A stretch of 45,839 nt of DNA from an uncultured Bacilli bacterium (GTDB lineage: Bacteria; Bacillota_I; Bacilli_A; RF39; UBA660), in NCBI GenBank assembly GCA_947628585.1, contig CANRAL010000006.1, positions 1-45,839 on the forward strand, in the 5' to 3' direction. The position numbers and the translations under genes were made by a program. The notes beneath the pieces were generated by a model, which was given only the letters and a program-made list of their open reading frames with translations, was not told where the DNA came from and ran no database searches. Shown piece after piece: positions 1 through 9,557 of this stretch (positions are counted from its first letter, which is position 1; every line of letters begins with the position of its first letter).

Positions 1-317
1 CTTTCTTTGGGGTAAGGGGAAGTCTGCCCTTTTTTTAATATTTTTATAAAATAAATTTTATTTTTTCTTTCAGACTACGCTCCTCAAATTAATAAAGTTA
101 ACCTATTATATAACAAATTTATGCTTTTTTAAAGAGATTAAATGAATAATCACTTTAATTAAATTTGTTGATATTTCTAGATCTTAAACTTTTTAAACTG
201 ATTTTATTTTTTTATTTAACGATTTTATCTATTTGTTTTATTACTTTATTTTTTAGTAGTTTATTGTATAGAAAAAAACATATATGGTAATCCACATACC
301 CGTAAAGGTAATATGGA

Positions 318-653
318 TTACTCTTCATATGGTTTTTCATATATTATATATTCATAATAAAACCTACCATTTTCATTTCTTTTTTCTATCATTTTTAAAT
401 ATTTGTATCTTTTTAACTCATTTAAGATCTTCCTTATTATATCTTTACCTTCAATACAAATACTTGATAATCCCATTAATGAAAAATTCCAATTATCTGA
501 TAAAGATAACATCATTGAAAGTAAACCCTTGGCTTTTAAAATTAACCTTTTATCTTTAAAATGATAATTACTCATTACTGTATAACCTTCTTCTTTTCTA
601 ATTTTTTCATATTTTTTTCCATTTCTTTGCATAAAAAAATTGTGTTTCCACAA
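318..653 (-). pseudogene. RepA/DnaD-type N-terminal winged-HTH replication protein fragment, frameshifted
   Basis: Motif YTVMSNYHFKDKRLILKAKGLLSMMLSLSDNW typical of mobile-element HTH replication initiators; ORF stops at EKPYEE* while a shifted frame continues NPYYLYGYVDYH. Confidence 0.6.
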
Positions 654-659
654 TTCGTT

Positions 660-881
660 TTAATTATTTTCTAAATTATTTAGCTCTTCAATTACTTCTT
701 CTATTGATTTTTTAGGTGTTAAATCAATATAACTATCTTCTTTTAATTTATTATCATTTCCATAAAGAATATAATCATTAAATAGCCCTAAATTTTTACA
801 AGAACACCAGATCTCTTTATTAATTTTTTTATTTTCTATTATATCATTACACTTCTTACATTTAATTTTCATCGTTAACAT
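660..881 (-). CDS. small zinc-ribbon-like protein (DUF7695-like)
   Basis: 73 aa with CKKC...CSC pattern; accessory small protein next to the HTH fragment. Confidence 0.45.
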   Translation of the reverse strand: MLTMKIKCKKCNDIIENKKINKEIWCSCKNLGLFNDYILYGNDNKLKEDSYIDLTPKKSIEEVIEELNNLENN

Positions 882-907
882 CTAAATTGTGAAAAAGTAA
901 ATTGTAC

Positions 908-2989
908 TTACTCTCTAACACATATTTGAAATCTATCTGCAAGTCCATATAAATCTAATATTTGTTTAACATAATATCTGGTTCTATCAGAGCTTAAACA
1001 TCCTTCTACATATATATTTGCATTTTTTAATTTTATTGGGGTTATTAAATATGAAGATATATTGCTTAAAATTGGATCTTTTTCATTATATCTTTGTTTA
1101 GAAGTTGCTTTATGAATAGTATTATCAATAGTTGCTGTATTTAAAATTGTTGGATCGATATCATATAATATTTCACAAACCAACGGTAATAGCTCGCACC
1201 ATTTTGTAACAGAATATTCTTTACCATCATAAATCATATTTTCCAAGGTTGTTCCACTCATTGGTGTAACTATATCAGACAAAGAATAAATACCATCTTC
1301 AAAATCATTAGATGCCTCTCTTGATTCATATTCACGTTCTCTTTTTAACGGACCTACAATTTCTCTACAAGCTCTTGATGAAATTTCTTCGTTTCTTTTT
1401 TGAATATCAGATTCTTTCCATGTTTTATAGAATGCAACTGATGAAGTAATAACAAATTGTACATTTTTTAAATTTTCTACTTTTTCTTCCCAAGGTTTGT
1501 TTGAATTTTTAGAATTATAGCTACCGGAAATTGGAGCTAAATTGCCAATACAATTTAAATAAGTATTGTAAATTCTATTAGTTTCATCTTCACCACCTAG
1601 GTAATCAACCCACCATTTTGTCCTAGTTTGAGGCATTAAATGTTCAATAGTTATTTTATTAAGTTTTACAGGAATATTATTTTTTTCTATAAGTTCCATT
1701 TTATATAATAGTGCTCTTGCATATGCAATATATACAGAGTTTTTTAATTGATTTTTAAATTCTTCATCTGATGGAAATCTACTAGCAGGTGTAGGGCTGT
1801 TTGACAATTCAAATAAAATATTATCGTAATTTAATTCAATTATTTCACCTTGAATTTTTTCTACTAAACCATAAATAGTACTACGTAATGCTCCTCCACC
1901 TCCAGATGGTGATACAATTCTATATCTTAGCATAAAATCACTTAATAAATTCATTATTTTATATAATTCATCTTTATTAGAATTATATAATTTTTCAAAT
2001 AAAACTAAATATAAAGGATATAAATCATCAGTTTTTAATAAATTTAATATTTCTAAAATTATATTAATTTTTTCATCTGGACATTTATTAGCAACTATCC
2101 ATGAATAAAATTCAGAATATTTTAACATATCATTAAGTACTTCAACATGAGGTGATTTATTTGTATCAAAATAATCTTTAAAAGACTTATAAATATTATC
2201 ATTTACCACATCCTCATATATTTTTGTTATTAAATAATATTTTGCAAATTTTGATATATTATCATTGCCTAATTGTTGTTCAAGTTTTATCCAATAATTA
2301 TTATATAGCTTTTCTTGCTCAATACTAGTAGACGCTAACAATAAATAATTTCTAATTAAATCTGAAGGTTGTAATTTTTTACCAGTTGAATTAATTTTTT
2401 CAAATACAGTTTGAACTTTACTTAAATCATCGGATATTTCCAAATTTACATCTACAATTTCCAATTTTTGAATTGCATCATATATATTTTGAGGTTCAAC
2501 TTCAGATTCTTTTAATAATGTTAAAAACCTTTTATAGTTTTTTATTACATTTGATTGTTGATCTATTTCTTGTAAATTTCTTCCATCTATAACAGCACTA
2601 AATGCATCATTATCATAAGAAGTTTGCTTTAATTTAATCCTAAACTTTTCTATATCTGTATCATTTATTAAATACCTTGAATTTATTCTTAAATCTTCTT
2701 TTTTATAAAAATCTCTAATGGCACACAATAATAATAGAATCGTAGTTATCCTTTGCTGACCATCTACTAATATTAATTCATTAAAAGATGCACCGCTATT
2801 TTTACCCATATAATATACTACATTTCCTAAATAGTGTGTTGTATTTGTTTTATAAGCTTTTTCTATATCATAAAATAATTCATCGCATTGCTCATAAGAC
2901 CAATCATAATTTCTTTGAAAAGGTGGAACAATAAATACTTTATCCAATCCTCCCACTAAATTTAATACACTTGTACCAATTGCTCTCAT
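908..2989 (-). CDS. DUF262/DUF1524 GmrSD-like restriction/defence protein
   Basis: FIVPPFQRNYDW, LVDGQQRITTILLLL (DGQQR motif), ITIEHLMPQT (DUF1524 HNH-like), 693 aa. Confidence 0.88.
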   Translation of the reverse strand: MRAIGTSVLNLVGGLDKVFIVPPFQRNYDWSYEQCDELFYDIEKAYKTNTTHYLGNVVYYMGKNSGASFNELILVDGQQRITTILLLLCAIRDFYKKEDLRINSRYLINDTDIEKFRIKLKQTSYDNDAFSAVIDGRNLQEIDQQSNVIKNYKRFLTLLKESEVEPQNIYDAIQKLEIVDVNLEISDDLSKVQTVFEKINSTGKKLQPSDLIRNYLLLASTSIEQEKLYNNYWIKLEQQLGNDNISKFAKYYLITKIYEDVVNDNIYKSFKDYFDTNKSPHVEVLNDMLKYSEFYSWIVANKCPDEKINIILEILNLLKTDDLYPLYLVLFEKLYNSNKDELYKIMNLLSDFMLRYRIVSPSGGGGALRSTIYGLVEKIQGEIIELNYDNILFELSNSPTPASRFPSDEEFKNQLKNSVYIAYARALLYKMELIEKNNIPVKLNKITIEHLMPQTRTKWWVDYLGGEDETNRIYNTYLNCIGNLAPISGSYNSKNSNKPWEEKVENLKNVQFVITSSVAFYKTWKESDIQKRNEEISSRACREIVGPLKREREYESREASNDFEDGIYSLSDIVTPMSGTTLENMIYDGKEYSVTKWCELLPLVCEILYDIDPTILNTATIDNTIHKATSKQRYNEKDPILSNISSYLITPIKLKNANIYVEGCLSSDRTRYYVKQILDLYGLADRFQICVRE

Positions 2990-3103
2990 ATTTTCCTCCT
3001 ACTTATTAAGTATTATATCATTTTATATTAAATAAATAAACATATTCTCAGTAAAATAGGAGCTTATCAAAGTCATACACCATTGCCATAATTTAATCAC
3101 ATA

Positions 3104-3397
3104 TTACACGTCCTGACCTCCGGCATTTATGTGATTAAAAACAACAACTACATCCGAACTATTACCATAAAAACTTTGAACTTTTTTGGGACGATCATTG
3201 GGATTTAAAGTAATATCATTGTCTCTAGTTAAGGAAGCATCTATGCCTAAGTCTTTTAATCTATTATAAATATACTTACTTATTTTTAAAGTATAATCTT
3301 TTTCTGTTATGCCATTTGCAATAGTTCCGGGATCATCTCCTCCATGTCCAGCATCAATTACAACTTTCTTTGTTGCTCTTTCATCCATGTTTATCAC
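3104..3397 (-). pseudogene. N-acetylmuramoyl-L-alanine amidase (Amidase_3) N-terminal fragment
   Basis: VVIDAGHGGDDPGTIANGITEKDYTLKISKYIYNRL...FNHINAGG then an early stop; a full catalytic domain would continue. Confidence 0.7.
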
Positions 3398-3475
3398 CTA
3401 ATATAAAGTATGCAAATTGCTTATTTTAAGTGATTTATCTAATTTTTATAAACGCTTCAAATCCAAATTATAATC

Positions 3476-3916
3476 TTAATGCATTATTATAGCTGCTAAG
3501 ACTAAACCTAAAATAATAGTTGCAACAATAATTATTATTACATTTGTAAATCCGGATATATCTAGGCCTTCATCATCACTAATTATACTAGGATTACTAT
3601 TATTTTTTAAAGCTCTTGTATATTCTTTTTCTTGCTTTTTAGTACTATCATTAACTTCTTTAGATAATAAATCCATTAATAATTTAGCACCTGGAGTATT
3701 AGTATTGGCCGCTAAACTTATTACATCGCGATCTTTTAGAACACTTTTAACTAATTCGTCAGTAATTTCTTCCATATCATTCAAAATTATTTGAGCTTTA
3801 GTCCAATAGTTTTGAATAAAAGATGCCAAAATTTGTTCATCGTTTGAACCTATAATATTACGTTTAATGATATTTAAAATTTGATTAATGATCGCATCGT
3901 AATTATTATTTTCCAT
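3476..3916 (-). CDS. hypothetical protein with C-terminal transmembrane helix
   Basis: 146 aa ORF; C-terminal TNVIIIIVATIILGLVLAAIIMH. Confidence 0.5.
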   Translation of the reverse strand: MENNNYDAIINQILNIIKRNIIGSNDEQILASFIQNYWTKAQIILNDMEEITDELVKSVLKDRDVISLAANTNTPGAKLLMDLLSKEVNDSTKKQEKEYTRALKNNSNPSIISDDEGLDISGFTNVIIIIVATIILGLVLAAIIMH

Positions 3917-4010
3917 ATCTACTCCTATTATTTTAATTATAGCACGTACTTTAGTTAAAAGACAATTGTTTTTCTTGATATTTTATTGTAAGATAATAGT
4001 TGTGATTGTT

Positions 4011-5300
4011 ATGGAAAAATTAAGTGAAGATTTTATCATAAATTTAAGTAAAAAGAAAAATGAACCTGATTGGATGCGCGAATTTCGGCTTAAATCATAT
4101 CAAGAATTTTTAAAACAAGAAGAACCTCATTTTGGACCTAAAATAAATTTAGATTTCGATAAAATTTTATATTATAAAGAGAGAGAAAATGCTTTAACTA
4201 ATAATTGGCAAGATGTTAAAAAAGATGTCCGAGATACTTTTTGTAATTTAGGTGTTATTAACGCTGAAGAAAGATATTTGGATGGGGTAACTAATCAATA
4301 TGAAAGTGAAGTAATTTATCATAATCAAAAAACTACGAAAAATATAATTTTTACTTCTACGGATGATGCTTTACAAAAATATCCTTTACTTTTTCAAAAA
4401 TATTTTAATAATTTAGTTAAATATAATGAAAATAAATATACGGCTTTAAATGGAGCAGTATGGAGTGGGGGAAGTTTTATTTATATTCCACCTCATACTA
4501 AGTTAGATCGACCTTTGCAAAGTTATTTTCGAATTGATAGTGAGGCTTTAGGACAATTTGAAAGAACAATTATTATTGTTGATGATGATAGTGAACTAGA
4601 ATATATTGAAGGCTGCACTGCGCGAGTTCATAATAGTTTAGCCCTACACGCAGGAGTGGTGGAAATTTATGTAGGTAAAAATGCTCGGTGTCGTTATTCA
4701 ACAATTCAAAATTGGTCTACCGATGTTTATAATTTAGTAACTAAAAGAGCTATTGTTGAAGAAAATGGGCAAATGGAATGGATTGATGGTAATATTGGTA
4801 GTGGTTTAACTATGAAATATCCTTCTTGTATATTAAAGGGCAATAATGCTATGGGGAATTCTATAAGTATTGCCTATGCCAAAAAAAATCAAATATTAGA
4901 TGCTGGAGCGAAAATGATTCATCTCGGGAAAAATACTAAAAGTAATATTGTTAGTAAATCGATTGCTTTAGAAGGTGGTACTAGTAATTACCGAGGAACA
5001 GTCTTAATTAGTAAAGGTGCTACAAACAGTCAAGCGATAGTTAAATGTGATACGATAATTCTCGATGAAATTAGTAAAAGTAATACTTATCCTAAAAATA
5101 TTTTAAATAACGAAAGCAGTACTATTGAACATGAAGCAATTGTTTCAAAAGTAAGTGGCGAAAAATTATTTTATTTAATGAGTCAAGGACTAAGTATGGA
5201 TAAAGCGAAAGAACTATTAATATTAGGCTTTATTGCGGATTTTAAAAAAAGTTTACCGATGGAATATGCTGTCGAATTAAATCGACTACTTAAAGAATAA
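4011..5300 (+). CDS. sufB: Fe-S cluster assembly scaffold SufB
   Basis: KKKNEPDWMREFRLKS, QYESEVIYHN, GCTARVHNSLALHAGVVEIYVGKNARCRYSTIQNWS, EHEAIVSKVSGEKLFYLMSQGLS; likely start ATG 4011 rather than 3966. Confidence 0.93.
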   Translation: MEKLSEDFIINLSKKKNEPDWMREFRLKSYQEFLKQEEPHFGPKINLDFDKILYYKERENALTNNWQDVKKDVRDTFCNLGVINAEERYLDGVTNQYESEVIYHNQKTTKNIIFTSTDDALQKYPLLFQKYFNNLVKYNENKYTALNGAVWSGGSFIYIPPHTKLDRPLQSYFRIDSEALGQFERTIIIVDDDSELEYIEGCTARVHNSLALHAGVVEIYVGKNARCRYSTIQNWSTDVYNLVTKRAIVEENGQMEWIDGNIGSGLTMKYPSCILKGNNAMGNSISIAYAKKNQILDAGAKMIHLGKNTKSNIVSKSIALEGGTSNYRGTVLISKGATNSQAIVKCDTIILDEISKSNTYPKNILNNESSTIEHEAIVSKVSGEKLFYLMSQGLSMDKAKELLILGFIADFKKSLPMEYAVELNRLLKE

Positions 5301-5331
5301 TAACAGTTTTTAAAAAATTGTTATTTTTTTA
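5298..5331 (+). terminator. Rho-independent terminator after sufB
   Basis: ATAACAGTTTTTAAAAAATTGTTATTTTTTT hairpin plus T-tract. Confidence 0.6.
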
Positions 5332-5387
5332 AATAAATAATGGAATAAATTTTCGTTATTTTCTTACAAAAATTCAAAAACTGCAAT

Positions 5388-5416
5388 TTGCATTAAAAAT
5401 TTAATTTTGTTAAATT
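5388..5416 (+). promoter_or_regulatory. putative sigma-A promoter for ssb
   Basis: TTGCAT, 17-nt spacer, TAAATT upstream of an AGGAGG RBS. Confidence 0.4.
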
Positions 5417-5441
5417 AGCTTTTTGAAAGGAGGAAAATTAT

Positions 5442-5798
5442 TTGAATCAAGTTATATTAGTAGGACGTTTAGTAGAAAATCCTACTGTGAGTGAAACTGA
5501 AAATGGCAAAAAATATACTTCTATTAATTTAGCGGTTCCTCGTGCATTTAAAGGACCTGATGGTACTTATGAAACGGATTTTATTCGTTGCGTATTATGG
5601 AATGGCATAGCCGCGAATACTAGTGAATATTGTCAAATGGGCGATGTAGTTGGTATTAAAGGTCGTTTACAAAACCGTAAGTACGAAGATAAAAATCAAG
5701 AAACAAAATATATTACGGAAGTAATTGCCGAAAGAGTAACCTTTTTATCGAGTAATCATAAAAAGGAAGTTGAAGTTAGTGAAGTAGATAAAAAATAA
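5442..5798 (+). CDS. ssb: single-stranded DNA-binding protein
   Basis: MNQVILVGRLVENPTVSETENGKKYTSINLAVPRAF...TDFIRCVLWNGIA OB-fold; TTG start with AGGAGG upstream. Confidence 0.92.
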   Translation: MNQVILVGRLVENPTVSETENGKKYTSINLAVPRAFKGPDGTYETDFIRCVLWNGIAANTSEYCQMGDVVGIKGRLQNRKYEDKNQETKYITEVIAERVTFLSSNHKKEVEVSEVDKK

Positions 5799-5879
5799 AT
5801 AAAAAAGTTTACACAAGGTGTAATTTACGAAATATTATTTCTAACATGGATATACTAAAAAATGAAAAGAGGTATCTCC

Positions 5880-6236
5880 ATGATTATTGGTAGTAGATTA
5901 AAGGAAGCTCGAAAGAAATGTGGCTTAACTCAAGAAGAGTTAGGCAAACTTGTTGGGGTAGGTAAATCCGCTATATGTAGTTATGAAAAAGAAACTAGAA
6001 ATCCTACACTTGATACCGTTATTGAATTTATTTATTGTTTAGGAGTTTCTAGTGATTATTTATTAGGAGCTGACAATATAATTAAAACTGATGTTATTGA
6101 AAATCCTAAATATCGGACAATGACTAAAGAAGAAGTAAAGTTTATTGAAATTTTACGGAAAGATAAAGTTATTTATGAAATGCTTTTTGATGACCCTCGT
6201 CGAGGTTCCGAATTAATAAAGAAAAAATTAGGCTAA
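5880..6236 (+). CDS. XRE-family HTH transcriptional regulator
   Basis: MIIGSRLKEARKKCGLTQEELGKLVGVGKSAICSYEKETRNPTLDTVIEF; start ATG 5880. Confidence 0.9.
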   Translation: MIIGSRLKEARKKCGLTQEELGKLVGVGKSAICSYEKETRNPTLDTVIEFIYCLGVSSDYLLGADNIIKTDVIENPKYRTMTKEEVKFIEILRKDKVIYEMLFDDPRRGSELIKKKLG

Positions 6237-7153
6237 CAGTACTCTAATAAAAGAGCTTTGTTAGCCTTTTTCATTACAATTTTTTTAATATCATCTAAAT
6301 GCGAACCATTATCTTTTAAAAATTCACTTCTTTCAAAATTAACGTTACATAAACATTCTATTAACATAAGAATGTAATAATCATCTTTAGGTAATTCTCT
6401 TAATTTATTATTATCTATTGTTTCATTTATTACTTTTAATAAATTTAGCTCATTATTACTAAGTTTTCTTTTAGCTTTTTCGCAAGTTAAATAATAATAA
6501 CTATCTAAATAAAGCATTTCTATAAACATAGGTTTATAATATTTAAACTCTTCTATAGAATTAAAATAATAATTTATAATATTAAAAAAGTCTTTATTTT
6601 CCTTAATTAATTTAATAAGTATATCATCTTTTAAAATAGTATCACTATAATCACAATAATCTCTAACCGTAAATATTAAATTAACAAATTTTTTAGTTAC
6701 TAATTCATATTCTTCATTATCTATATACCATGTATCTAACCAAAGAATATTTTCATAGCAATCAAAGTTATCTTTAATTAAATCAATTAAATCCTGATTA
6801 AAAATTATTTTATAATAATTAGTTACTAAGTAATATTCTAAATCGTTATTTTGACTAATAAATTCTAATAAATTTTTAATATCTAAAGTTTCTACTAAAT
6901 TAACAAAGTCATATTCTTCAAAAACATAGTCATCTATTTGCAGAGCATAATTATAATTATATAATATTATATGTAATAAATTTCTTTTCTTTTTAAAACT
7001 TAAATCATAATTAACAGTTATAAAAGGAACAATAATATCCATATAATATTCATTTAAAAAATCATTTTTCTTTTTTTCGTTACTCGCAGCAATAACCGAT
7101 GCCAGTAAGTATTCTAAATCTTTGTCAATATTTCCGTTTAATAATAAGTCCAT
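6233..7153 (-). CDS. hypothetical protein, predicted helical
   Basis: 306 aa ORF, no recognised domain; convergent with the XRE gene, stops overlapping. Confidence 0.55.
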   Translation of the reverse strand: MDLLLNGNIDKDLEYLLASVIAASNEKKKNDFLNEYYMDIIVPFITVNYDLSFKKKRNLLHIILYNYNYALQIDDYVFEEYDFVNLVETLDIKNLLEFISQNNDLEYYLVTNYYKIIFNQDLIDLIKDNFDCYENILWLDTWYIDNEEYELVTKKFVNLIFTVRDYCDYSDTILKDDILIKLIKENKDFFNIINYYFNSIEEFKYYKPMFIEMLYLDSYYYLTCEKAKRKLSNNELNLLKVINETIDNNKLRELPKDDYYILMLIECLCNVNFERSEFLKDNGSHLDDIKKIVMKKANKALLLEYC

Positions 7154-7247
7154 AATCTCACCAATCTTTATATTTAAGTATAATATATTATTTTAGATTA
7201 TTTTGCAAGAATGAAATAATAAAACATATAATTATTTAGGTGAAGTT

Positions 7248-8018
7248 ATGAAATTCTTTAAATATTTAGGAATTATATCAATTATGGTTTTTAGTTTTTA
7301 TTATACGGATAAGATTGCAAATTTTGTATTAGAGAAAAATAAACTATATCAGGAAATTGACAAAGTTAAAGATAACTATAGGGTTTCAAGTGTATCGGCA
7401 ACAATTGATAATGAATATATTATTCCCGGATTAATGGGAAAAGTAGTTAATGTTAAGGATAGTTATTACAACATGAAAAATTTAGAAGTCTTTAATGAAT
7501 ATTATTTAGTTTATAGTGATGTTTATCCCGATGTTTCTTTAGATAATAATATAGATAAAATTATTAAACAAGGTAATCCTTTCAAAAATAGTATTGCTTT
7601 AGTTATAGAAAATGATCAAAATATTATTAATTATTTGGTTAAAAATAAAATTAAAGCCGATGTATTAATTACTTTAGAAGAATATTATAAACATCCTAAT
7701 TTAGAGTTAATTAATAATGATAAAAATAATTATGATAAGTTAGAAAGTTTATTAAATAATAGCAATTTAAATAAAAACTTATGTATTATTAATAATGATA
7801 TAGAAGAAATTTGTCGAAAAAATAAAAAATATTTAATTACTACGGAAGTATTAGATAATAATAGTTTTTTAAATTTAAAAAATAATATTCAAAGGGGAAA
7901 TATTTATTTAGTAAAAAAAGAAATGAATTTAGAAAATTTAAAATTATTTATTAAAGATATTAAATTTAAAGATTTAAATATAGTATATTTAAGTGATTTA
8001 ATTAGTGAAGAAAATTAA
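7248..8018 (+). CDS. membrane-anchored protein, possibly a degenerate polysaccharide-deacetylase (NodB) fold
   Basis: N-terminal TM; IALVIENDQNIINYLVKNKIKADVLITLEEYYKHPNLELI resembles a NodB layout without catalytic motifs. Confidence 0.4.
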   Translation: MKFFKYLGIISIMVFSFYYTDKIANFVLEKNKLYQEIDKVKDNYRVSSVSATIDNEYIIPGLMGKVVNVKDSYYNMKNLEVFNEYYLVYSDVYPDVSLDNNIDKIIKQGNPFKNSIALVIENDQNIINYLVKNKIKADVLITLEEYYKHPNLELINNDKNNYDKLESLLNNSNLNKNLCIINNDIEEICRKNKKYLITTEVLDNNSFLNLKNNIQRGNIYLVKKEMNLENLKLFIKDIKFKDLNIVYLSDLISEEN

Positions 8019-8084
8019 AATTTCAAAAAAAACTTTATTTAATTGCGCTTTTGATTTATAATTAAATGGTATTAGGAGGTAAAA

Positions 8085-8624
8085 ATGGAATTAAAAGGAA
8101 GTAAAACAGAAGCTAATTTAATGGCTGCTTTCGCAGGAGAAAGTCAAGCAAGAAATAAGTACACATATTATGCTTCAAAGGCTCGTAAAGATGGTTATGA
8201 ACAAATTGCTGCTATATTTGAAGAAACAGCAAATAATGAAAAAGAACATGCAAAGATGTGGTTTAAAGAATTGCATGGTGGAAGTGTTCCTGAAACTTTA
8301 GAAAATTTAAAAGATGCAGCTGAAGGAGAAAATTATGAATGGACAGATATGTATGCTGAATTTGCTAAAGTAGCTAAAGAAGAAGGATTTACGCGCATTG
8401 CTAATTTATTTGAAGGCGTTGCTAAAATTGAAAAAGAACATGAAGAAAGATATCGGAAATTAATCGATAATATTAATGAAAAGAAAGTCTTTAGTAAAGA
8501 TGGCGATGCTATTTGGATTTGCCGTAATTGTGGCCATGTGGTTATTGGTAAAGAAGCACCACTTGTTTGTCCTGTATGTAGTCATCCTCAAAGTTATTTT
8601 GAATTAAAAGCTGAAAATTATTAA
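8085..8624 (+). CDS. rbr: rubrerythrin
   Basis: [35 protein letters not shown]-terminal rubredoxin CRNCGHV...CPVCSHP. Confidence 0.95.
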   Translation: MELKGSKTEANLMAAFAGESQARNKYTYYASKARKDGYEQIAAIFEETANNEKEHAKMWFKELHGGSVPETLENLKDAAEGENYEWTDMYAEFAKVAKEEGFTRIANLFEGVAKIEKEHEERYRKLIDNINEKKVFSKDGDAIWICRNCGHVVIGKEAPLVCPVCSHPQSYFELKAENY

Positions 8625-8655
8625 AGTATGCAACCAGAAAGCATACTTTTTATTT
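8624..8655 (+). terminator. Rho-independent terminator after rubrerythrin
   Basis: AAGTATGC-aaccagaaa-GCATACTT followed by T-rich tract. Confidence 0.75.
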
Positions 8656-8727
8656 TTAAAAAATTTAGAAAATATAGACAAATTTTTTAATATGTTTTAT
8701 AATTTAAGGGAAAGAAGGAAGGAAAAT

Positions 8728-9546
8728 ATGAAGAAATTTTTAAGTGTTTTATTAATTAGTTTATTTTGCTTACCATTTGTAGTAAAAGCTGATGAATTAG
8801 TTAAAGTTTATTTATTTGAATCTGGAGGATGCCCTTACTGTGAAGATGAAATAAATTATTTAAAGAGTTTGGATTCTTATAAAGAAAAATTTGTTATTGT
8901 CGAAAAGGAACTATATATTGATCATGTTTATTGGAAAGCGGGAAAAGATTTTAAATTGGGTGTTAAAGCCGCTTTAGCATTCCAAGATGCTGGTTTTACT
9001 AAGGCAGCCTATAATGGAACTCCATTTGTGGTAATTAGTGATTTATATGCTACAACAAATTATAATGCAGATTTAGAAGATATCATTTTAGAAGCTTATG
9101 ATAAAGGTGATAAAGATGTTATCGGTTGTATGGAAAACGGTAATGATGATTGCTTAGAAGGATATGTAGATGCTACATATGAAGCTCAAGCTACTGAAAT
9201 TTATGATGCTAAAATTGAATCTGAACAAGCATCAGGAACTGCTACGGGAAGTGCTAGTAATTATAGTAAGGATGCATCTTCATTAAGTGGTAATGCTATT
9301 TTAGTTTTCGTTTTAGCTATTGTTGTTATTTTTACAATTATATTAGTTGTTAATAATGTTTTAAGTAAGAACTTAAAAAGTGAAAATGAGGAAGCTAAAG
9401 AAGAAAAGGAAGAAAAAGAAATTAGTGAAGAACCAAAACTAGAAAAAAAGGTTGAAAAAAAGGTTGTAAAAAAAGAACCAGTTAAAAAAACTAGTAGTAA
9501 ATCTTCTAAAAAAACTTCAAGTAAGGCTAAGAAAAATAATAAATAA
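8728..9546 (+). CDS. exported membrane-anchored thioredoxin-like protein
   Basis: Signal peptide MKKFLSVLLISLFCLPFVVKA, VYLFESGGCPYCEDEINYL, GTPFVVI (cis-Pro), TM, Lys/Glu/Ser-rich tail; start ATG 8728. Confidence 0.75.
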   Translation: MKKFLSVLLISLFCLPFVVKADELVKVYLFESGGCPYCEDEINYLKSLDSYKEKFVIVEKELYIDHVYWKAGKDFKLGVKAALAFQDAGFTKAAYNGTPFVVISDLYATTNYNADLEDIILEAYDKGDKDVIGCMENGNDDCLEGYVDATYEAQATEIYDAKIESEQASGTATGSASNYSKDASSLSGNAILVFVLAIVVIFTIILVVNNVLSKNLKSENEEAKEEKEEKEISEEPKLEKKVEKKVVKKEPVKKTSSKSSKKTSSKAKKNNK

Positions 9547-9557
9547 ATAGGTAAGTT

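Noticed and set aside
1-80. G/C-rich GGGGTAAGGGGAAGTCTGCCC segment as an oriT or attachment site
   Set aside because: No clear inverted repeat/nic consensus and no relaxase nearby; could equally be a weak terminator at the window edge.
284-559. 91-aa plus-strand ORF opposite the HTH fragment
   Set aside because: Low-complexity Phe/Leu/His-rich translation of AT-rich antisense DNA; opposite a recognisable HTH sequence.
7805-7820. TTTGTCGAA as a Spo0A box (also near 29606)
   Set aside because: Lies inside coding sequence (Cys-Arg codons); chance matches.
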